From Neodiprion pinetum (lineage: Eukaryota; Arthropoda; Insecta; Hymenoptera; Diprionidae), in assembly GCF_021155775.2 (NCBI RefSeq), contig NC_060236.1, positions 28,162,238 through 28,226,237 on the forward strand: 64,000 nt of DNA. Reading direction: 5' to 3'. The position numbers and the translations under genes were made by a program. The notes beneath the pieces are model-generated. The model worked only from the letters and a program-made list of their open reading frames with translations. It was not told the origin of the DNA and did no database searches. This document shows, piece after piece, positions 57,103 to 64,000 of the stretch (the first letter of the stretch is position 1; each line of letters begins with the position of its first letter).

Positions 57103-60048
57103 ATGAGCCAAAAGTAAGGGCTAATTTATTAAACAGTACAAATAGTTATGTATGTGATTACGAACGATAATGTTTTGAATAACCTAATACGTTTCAGTAA
57201 CAACATCGGCGGCATTGTGTCCCGTATTCCATATGAAATTTGGGTGCACATAATTCTATATTTAAATGCTCGAGAACGTGTGAGCCTTGGTTACTCTTGC
57301 CGGCAATTCTACAGAATTGTCTTTAAAGAAACAAAATTGCTGAGGTTAGTACACGCTGTGCATAATTTAATTAACGAATTAACGAAAAACGAACTGACGA
57401 TTCTGCACTTAGCGAATTAGATTCTAGAAACTGTTGTGATGGAAAGAAAAGAAAAATCACAAACGTATATCTCCAGTTTGTCATTAAATTCTCATTATAT
57501 GAAATTGGTCAAAGTGTTGAGGACTACAGTTTTTCACACGCTAATAGGGATCTGGACTTTTCGCCAAATGGATACCTGACTTCTGCCTTGGACATCTACT
57601 CTTGTTTTAGTAGGCAAAGAAAGAAACACATACGCAAACTTAACATTAGCAACTGTGTTACAGTTGTACTGAGTAACCTATTGAAGACTTACATAAAGTC
57701 AGCATTAAACCTCGTCGAAATTAACATACAAGGAATAAAGTTCAGAGATATTCAAGACGTGGGCACATTTTTGCAACCATTGACACACCTCCAACGGTTA
57801 TCGTTCGACTGGCCAAGGCAGTTAGGAGCAGTACATTATGAGGAAACCACTGCTGCAAAATTCTTGTACCAACCATTTAGCAGGCTTCGATATTTATCAA
57901 TAATCTTTGATAACTCTAATTTCTCAGTCGAAGTTGTTACCTGTTTGCAACTATGCCTGGAACTCATAGAGTTGCATTTATTCCAATTATCTCTGCCAGT
58001 ATATGACTACAAAGGTATTCAAAACTTACATCTTATTCCTCTACCACATCTTAAGATTGTCGAGTATTGCGGATATAAATCAGCGGAGGTATTAAAGATC
58101 GTGGAATTTTTTATCCCCGAACCTAGACTATGGACAGATTTTTATATGGGCCCATATGATCGGGTTGATGGCTTCTACTTTGGTATGTTGAAATTTTACA
58201 ATTATAATTCTTAATCACGTCGTTGAGGTGTGAAAAAAACTGAATAAATTTATCATCTTTACAGAAAAGAATGTCCTGATCATCGACAAATCAATTAATT
58301 CCGAGCCTCGTAGAATCTGGCTTATGACTTCACACATACTGCTGAAGACCTTGCTTGTAAAAAACTTTGAAGATGCTCCAAATGGTTACTGTTGTTTATC
58401 AGGAGAAGCAATGAAGGCACCGTGTCTATTGAAGATTGACGAGATGAAGTCACATTATATAAATTTAAACAAATCCGTAGGTTTTCCGATTATTTCGAAT
58501 TTCGAAATTTAGTTATATGTGCAATATACATCCCAAATCAATGCCATCAATGTGTTTCGTCTCTATTGCCACAGTTATGACATGTAGTTAGTCACACCAT
58601 TCATGTGAAAACACAGTCAACATCCCTTTTAATAACTGTTATCTTTTCCTGCTAAAAAAAAAGAGGGTGAAAAAGTGAAGGAGCATATAAATTATTCAGT
58701 TTCTTTGCAACACGCTGTGCATCTAAAATATTTCAGGGGATGATACATGAAGCCAAACAGCAAATATCTTATCTTAATATGTACCATCCTATAACACCAG
58801 AATGTGACATACATTTAGTCGCGGGTGCTTTTCCAAACCTGACAGAACTTGTGCTTTGTAACCTGATAAAAAGAAAATGTAAGTTTATCAATTAAGCTGT
58901 TACTGTTTGATTACCAATTAGACATGATGATACATCAAGTGCCAATGGTGTTTTTCCAAATGAAACTGGCTTTTGAAATATGTTACTATTACGTCTAACT
59001 TATCAACCCAATCAAATTCTTGAATCACTCATGAAGAATTAATAATCAACCTTCAATGGATATAATGGATTATATTTTCACAATTGCAGCAGTTACTAAG
59101 CCAAATGTACATCCTCAGAGGCATCTGAAACAACGTAATGCATCTACCGAGAAAGTTGGTGATCTGATGAATACAAATCTAGATTCATGTTTCAAAATGC
59201 TTGTAGGAAATACGCCAAATTTGCGAGAGTTTAGACTAGAGGCTAAACGAGAGTTTATATGGTTTGTTTCAAATTTTTTATTGAAATGTAAATCTTCTAC
59301 TGTTAGAAAAGATGACCGTAAACTTAGTGACAATTTTCTCGGCTTTCAGTACACGTCATTATCATGAAATATGGGACCTAGATTCGCTGCACCTGATCTC
59401 AGGTTGGCGAAATCTCAGAGCCCTATGTTTGTCGTCGATACCAATAAAGGATGGACGGTTTCTCGTACAAATTGGGAGAAAATGTACGCATTTAGAGAAA
59501 TTGGAGTTATACAATATGAGCACAACGAATGACTGCTGCTACACAACTGAGCTCTCGCACATGGTGATGCACCTTCAAAATCTGAGAGAATTCACATTTC
59601 ACGAAATAAACGTGGGAAAGGTATCCAAAGTGTTTTTCTGGCTTGGAAGAAATCCAGAACTCAGGAAAGTTAGTGTCAAATCTGAGGAACCACCAAGCGA
59701 TACGCTGTGTGTAATGACATCCTCTATCGAACATCTGCTTTATTGCTGCCCAAAGTTGGCAATATTTTTCTGTGTTTTCGACGGCGTACACAAAGAATAT
59801 AGTAACGAACTTACGCATACTTTGCAAAGGTAAATTGAAATATTGTGTTCCAAATCACGCAAAAATTCGAACAATCTACACTTTCGTTTCACATATTTCT
59901 CCTTTCATTTTGCAGATCGAAAATTCTGTTTAACCGGCCGAAATTGCAATTTCAAGTAGTTGCTGGCCCTTATCCGCAAAATATCGTTTATGAAGACTTG
60001 TCACCGCTCAAATTTCCACATAAATTGACCAGATCCGTTACGATGTAA
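57103..60048 (+). CDS. F-box/LRR-like protein, copy C (intact)
   Basis: Eight exons: 57103-57113 (ATGAGCCAAAA), 57198-57344, 57548-58182, 58265-58476, 58737-58878, 59090-59252, 59350-59829, 59916-60048; 1923 nt, 640 aa, all phases matching. F-box: VSRIPYEIWVHIILYLNARE. LRR-like: NLVEINIQGIKFRDIQDV, LIELHLFQL, LRALCLSSIPIKDGRF, LEKLELYNMS, LREFTFHEINVGK. Two peculiarities: the exon 4 donor used in A and B (AAG|GTAAAA) is lost by a 6-bp deletion, and the next phase-0 donor, TCC|GTAGGT at 58477, would add nine codons. The exon 6 donor is the weak GA|GTTTAT; an alternative TG|GTTTGT lies nine bases later in the same phase. The C-terminus (HKLTRSVTM) differs from those of A and B. Presumed SCF substrate receptor; target unknown. 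Confidence 0.8.
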
Positions 60049-60178
60049 AAGTACGCCTACTACGCGCAGATCTTTGGATAATCATTGTGAAGTTTTAGTT
60101 ACAGAAAAAAAGATTCTAAAATTTCACACCTACAATCAAGATGAGTAAATCTGATAAGACTTGGTTTCTGTAAATGAA

Positions 60179-60184
60179 AATAAA
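60179..60184 (+). terminator. poly(A) signal AATAAA of F-box gene C
   Basis: Canonical hexamer about 130 nt after the stop. The same site is preserved after the 3' fragment (near 56585). Confidence 0.5.
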
Positions 60185-60225
60185 AGTAAAAACGTTATGT
60201 TTCGACGCAATGATTATCCGTATTA

Positions 60226-60695
60226 TTACACCGGTCAACACGATTTTTGGGTTTGGTTTCTGTTTGTGAAATTTTGGTTTCTCCTACGTTAAAAATAAGG
60301 GAGAAAATTATTTTTCTGATCAAAGTTTGCTTTCGTAGAAACGACATCAATTTTTGGAATTTTCAAGAAAAATGACTGATTTTTATATTTTTTTTGTAAT
60401 TGTATTTTAAATTACGACCAGAAAAGTTTTTGCGGAACATCAAAGTCTTTTTTATTCAAAAATTGTGATAAATAATTATAATATGCAATTTGCAATCGGG
60501 ATAATCAAAGTGCTACCATCTATTGCTCATAAAATGAATAAAAATCTTCACAACGTACTTATCGACGTAAATCAGACAAAAGCAAACTTTACAAACTGAA
60601 AATGAAAATTCAAGTGTTTTTTAATGTTTAGAATGAGAATCTGAGCATGAGAACACAAACCCAAAGAGAAAAATTTTTTTTGTTGACCGGTGTTA
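60226..60695. mobile_element. MITE with PIF/Harbinger-like ends, inserted in the duplicated F-box spacer
   Basis: Sequence 60229-60692 (464 bp) is absent from the paralogous spacer at about 56620-56640. It has perfect 12-bp inverted ends CACCGGTCAACA / TGTTGACCGGTG and is flanked by TTA on both sides (60226-60228, 60693-60695). The empty paralogue has a single TTA there (TATTATTATCATTG), which shows a 3-bp target duplication. TWA 3-bp duplications are typical of PIF/Harbinger. It encodes no transposase. Confidence 0.8.
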
Positions 60696-61640
60696 TCATT
60701 GTATTTAGTAAACGTTTAACATGTTATTATTCATATGTCATTATGTGTAACAGCGGTATTCCTCAGCTGTCGTTTATGTGTTTAATAAAGGAAACTAATG
60801 ATAGAAGTTTTTGTTCACCTGTTGAAACGGTATTATCACACTGATACATAGAAAATTACCGGAGTATTAAAAAGAAATTCATTGCGAAACTTACCGATCG
60901 CCTTGACGTCTGCAGGCTGTCAGCCCGCTTCACTGTTTTGTGCACTCGGTTGCATCGCGGTGACCTTCAGGCTCCAATCAGCAGCTGATTCTTCCATCTT
61001 ATCGTTTTGTTGTTACCTCGTGCGATCTAATCGTCACTTACACTGCTCAAATGTCCAAAAAACAATGATCTGAAAATTTGGTTAAAAGACTGATTCATTG
61101 ACCATATGCTGCCGTGTATTATTTTACTTTGTTGATTACTGCACTATGAATCGTTTCACGCATGATATCACAGCGAAATTCAACAGGCTTCGTAAGGAAG
61201 TAGTGTTTGGAAATATAGCTGAAAATTCGGCTTTTCGCGTGTAAAAGAGACAAGACAAGAAAGGTGTTAGGTAAACAAAACAAAGGAAGAATCGGAACAG
61301 CGTAATTATGTCATTGTGCCTATGTCGTGATATTTACACATTAATACGTGTAGATGAGCGTGGGATTTCAGTATTTTATACGATACGAATCTATGTTAAT
61401 TTTTCGTATTAAATACCTCGATACATCCGACTCTCGAAGGGAATAATTCGAACGTTACGACAAAGCTTGTTCCAGCTTTCGCGTAAAAGTTTAACCCTCG
61501 AATGAAATGCAGCAAACTGCTTACCTTCAAGATGGAGCAGCTAGCAGCCCTACTTTTTCTTCTAACTCACAGCCATGTTCATGTAAAGGAATAAATAGCT
61601 GCAACGCAAATTTCAATGTCCAAGATATGAAAGTACGAAT
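60696..61640. other. spacer between F-box gene C and pseudogene D
   Basis: 60696-60915 matches the spacer before gene C (about 56640-56820); the following roughly 740 bases have no counterpart there and look like an insertion or unrelated unique DNA. No gene was supported. Confidence 0.4.
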
Positions 61641-61664
61641 CGACGCGACGCTCACAGCTCGAAT

Positions 61665-62592
61665 TATCGAAGACATGACCGTGAAACATTCGACGACGTT
61701 CTGGAACTTTGGCGGCAAAGAGACCAGAAGTACAAAATCTTCGATATGACTTTCGACTCGCGAGTGGAATAGAGTATCAAACATCGAAATATTGAAATTA
61801 GTCCACCTCACTGCATTCTAACAGAGATTCCCCTTCCACGTTTCTTCCGCGTTCATAACTCTCAGTAGCCACGCATTTTAGCCCATATACAGTGAATTGG
61901 TTGAAAGAAGTGATTCGAGTTTAACGCCAACTTCCCTCATAATAACTGTTATCTTTTTCTAAATGGTCGTTCAAAACACGCCGGATTTAAAAGATTTTAA
62001 ACTGGAGGCGAAGAGCGAGTTTGTATTAACATTTTATTCAAAGAAAAAAAAACTTCCTATAAATAAAAATAATAAAGTTGAACTGCACAAACCATTTTTT
62101 TCACTTTCAGCCTACTAGAGTGGGACGATGAATGGGACTTGGATGCTTTGCATTTAATTGCAGGCTGGAGAAACTTTCGAGCCTTGAGTTTGTCATCAAT
62201 ACCAATCAGGAATGGAAATTTTTTTATCGAAATTGGAAGACGATGTACTTGTATGGAGAAATTGGAGTTACGCAATACCAATATCTGAAGTAGTTGCTAC
62301 TACACAAACCAGGTTTTATTAATAATAATGTACTTTCGTAACTTGAAGGAATTCACACCCTATGAGAAAATCATTGGCGAACTGTCTGATGTATTTTTCT
62401 GGCTTGACAAAAACCTTGAGCTTGGCAAAACTTACATCAATCTTGAAAGACCACCGTGCAACACTATTAGGAAAATGACATCATCTAAATACCTGCTTTA
62501 TAATTGCTCGAAATTGACAACATTCATCTGTATTTTCGATGGTTCAGAGGAAGCTTGCAGTGACAGGCTCACAGATAGTTTGCATAGGTAAA
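61665..62592 (+). pseudogene. F-box/LRR pseudogene, copy D
   Basis: The duplicated upstream region (to about 61925) runs directly into intron-4-like sequence and a partial exon 6 (VVQNTPDLKDFKLEAKSE), so exons 1-5 including the F-box are deleted. A partial exon 7 from about 62112 reads WDLDALHLIAGWRNFRAL, then an in-frame TGA after RNTNI (62287-62289). The frame resumes as MYFRNLKEFTPYEKIIGELS and ends at LTDSLHR|GTAAAT, with the exon-7 donor still intact. No exon 8 was found before GANAB. It cannot make a full protein. Confidence 0.8.
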
Positions 62593-62982
62593 TTTAAATT
62601 ATATAGTGTTTAAAACCATACAATCCCGCGGTAACTGCCATAAAAATTTTACGTTCATTCGTACTTTAAGTTATTAAATTTTTCTTTTGTTTTTTTTTTT
62701 TTATTGCGTAAATACGTAGTAACGCATTTATGTATTACAAAAGTGTTTTATGAAATATGTTCTCGTGTTGTTGATGATAAGAAAACAAAGAAACGTGTAA
62801 ATCAATTTGTTCACATCTATTTACATTGTAGCATCTATTTAAACTATGTCGATATTATGCTTTACTATTTACTGCCTTACGTTATTCAGGTGTGTGTTTG
62901 TCACTCAGGTGAGATTTGAAAAATCGAATGTAAAATGTTCACTAGAATATAGGTATATCAAGTTTTTGACTTCACTTGTCAA
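62593..62982. other. spacer between pseudogene D and GANAB 3' end
   Basis: About 390 AT-rich bases. TTTATT at 62700-62705 gives AATAAA on the minus strand about 280 nt past the GANAB stop and may be its poly(A) signal. Confidence 0.35.
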
Positions 62983-64000
62983 CTAATGAATCAACTCTAT
63001 ACTCCATTCCTCGCCCATATTTACTCCAGGTTTACGCACAGTTAGAACATTGTTTCGAGTATTGTATTTGGCCTCCAGCTCGACTATGCCTAGAGCTGAA
63101 AAAAGAAGTTTGAATTCATGATTGGAAAATATTCCAGTACAGGCGATATATTTTGATAAAAAATTAAAGTAAATCTGAAAGCTCAGCAAATATCTCAGGA
63201 TTATAACGTCCAACTCACTTTTCGAGGTCAATTGTGCCGATTTGACGTTCTTTGGTGGATTGGCGATATCTATCCTCTCCAGCCAGCTCTTAGTGTCATA
63301 GGTTGCGAGTTTATCCATGAAATTGGATGTCAGCTTGTAACCAGTCAAAGTGAACCTGATGTACAAGTATTTTCCATGACGGTACTCGAAACTGGATTCA
63401 TCGTCAATGTAGAGAGTGCCTGTAGCGGATCCATCGTCATCTGCGATTACCATCAGCGTGTAGGGATCGTTTTTCATAGCGACTGTACTTCGGCGGGATC
63501 TGTTCTTTTTTGGAACAATTGATCCACTCCTTTGATATACTGGGATTCGCTCCATCGTCACCGGAACACTGACAGCACCAGGCTGCTTGTACGGCTGCAT
63601 CGTGTCAATGTTGTACCAAGTGATCTTATCCTCTCCAGGGAAGTAGACGCTAACTTCTGTCAATCCAGGCTCTAGAACTGGACGAACGAGGAGCGAATCG
63701 CCAACCAAGATTTCGTCGTCGATAGTAAAAGCTGCAGACTCGGTTGGGTAGTGAGCCCAAATCGGCCTGATAACTGGAATTCCGCTGATTTCATGCTCCC
63801 TAAATAATGTGTACCACAAGGGCAAATAGGCGTAGCGCCTCTTGAGGGTTTCACGAACTATTCCAAGAGTATTATCACCGAAAACCCAAGGCTCACGACG
63901 CTTGGTCTCGATGTGAGAATGCTGACGCATAAACGGCAGCCAAGCAGCTGCTTGATTCCACCTTATGAACAACTCATTGTCCGGGTTCTTGAAGAAGCCT
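62983..64000 (-). CDS. GANAB: neutral alpha-glucosidase AB / glucosidase II alpha subunit (C-terminal part)
   Basis: ER-lumen glycoside hydrolase family 31 enzyme that trims the two inner glucoses from N-glycans and so controls entry to the calnexin cycle. Only the C-terminal part is inside the window: an exon from beyond 64000 to 63219, and a last exon 63095-62983. The visible protein starts GFFKNPDNELFIRWNQAAAW and continues HSHIETKRREPW, RRYAYLPLWYTLF, GIPVIRPIWAHYP, DDEILVGDSLLVRPV, ERIPVYQRSGSIVPKK, DDGSATGTLYIDDE, and ends LTVRKPGVNMGEEWSIELIH; all align with glucosidase II alpha. The catalytic Asp residues lie upstream, outside the window. The 123-bp last intron (GTGAGT...TTTCAG) is open in frame. 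Confidence 0.95.
   Translation of the reverse strand, partial: GFFKNPDNELFIRWNQAAAWLPFMRQHSHIETKRREPWVFGDNTLGIVRETLKRRYAYLPLWYTLFREHEISGIPVIRPIWAHYPTESAAFTIDDEILVGDSLLVRPVLEPGLTEVSVYFPGEDKITWYNIDTMQPYKQPGAVSVPVTMERIPVYQRSGSIVPKKNRSRRSTVAMKNDPYTLMVIADDDGSATGTLYIDDESSFEYRHGKYLYIRFTLTGYKLTSNFMDKLATYDTKSWLERIDIANPPKNVKSAQLTSKSELDVIILRYLLSFQIYFNFLSKYIACTGIFSNHEFKLLFSALGIVELEAKYNTRNNVLTVRKPGVNMGEEWSIELIH

Overview
The window is a stretch of animal nuclear genome, AT-rich and densely intronic, almost certainly from an insect. The arthropod-like short introns, the conserved single-copy genes and the base composition suggest a hymenopteran, but the order is an inference. There are no bacterial, organellar or obvious viral genes. 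All gene models below were built by hand: exons were joined at GT/AG sites with matching phase, and each main model sums to a whole number of codons. LAYOUT. 1-2.3 kb: 5' end of an unidentified minus-strand gene that runs off the left edge, sharing a GC-rich head-to-head promoter region with ACAT2. 3.4-6.7 kb (+): cytosolic acetyl-CoA acetyltransferase (8 exons, 394 aa). 8.5-10.7 kb (-): NT5DC1-type HAD 5'-nucleotidase. 11.2-11.7 kb (-): LSM10 of the U7 snRNP. 12.1-15.8 kb (-): an intact F-box/LRR-like gene (A). 17.7-20.7 kb (-): Golgi pH regulator, divergent from a 10-exon coiled-coil gene at 21.6-25.2 kb (+) that resembles the synaptonemal complex protein SIX6OS1 in layout. 29.0-47.6 kb (+): a 1241-aa single-pass membrane protein with one PDZ domain and a long disordered tail, split by a 14.6-kb first coding intron rich in simple repeats and holding two copies of a piggyBac-like MITE. 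50.5-50.8 kb (-): single-exon CRIPT. 51.9-62.6 kb (+): four more members of the F-box/LRR family in tandem (B with all frames open but one non-GT donor; a 3' fragment; C intact; D a decayed pseudogene). 63.0-64.0 kb (-): C-terminal exons of glucosidase II alpha (GANAB), running off the right edge. HOW IT FITS TOGETHER. Most genes are unrelated housekeeping functions (thiolysis/sterol precursor supply, nucleotide phosphate metabolism, histone pre-mRNA processing, Golgi ion balance, ER glycan trimming). The window-specific story is the F-box/LRR family: an inverted copy (A) lies about 36 kb from a tandem block (B, fragment, C, D). All three full copies share the same eight-exon architecture, starting with an 11-nt coding microexon. 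The tandem block shows segmental duplication, decay, splice-site drift and a MITE inserted into one duplicated spacer. The most notable undescribed proteins are the transmembrane PDZ protein (with a 22-residue triple repeat and a possible Cys/His zinc site) and the SIX6OS1-like coiled-coil protein.
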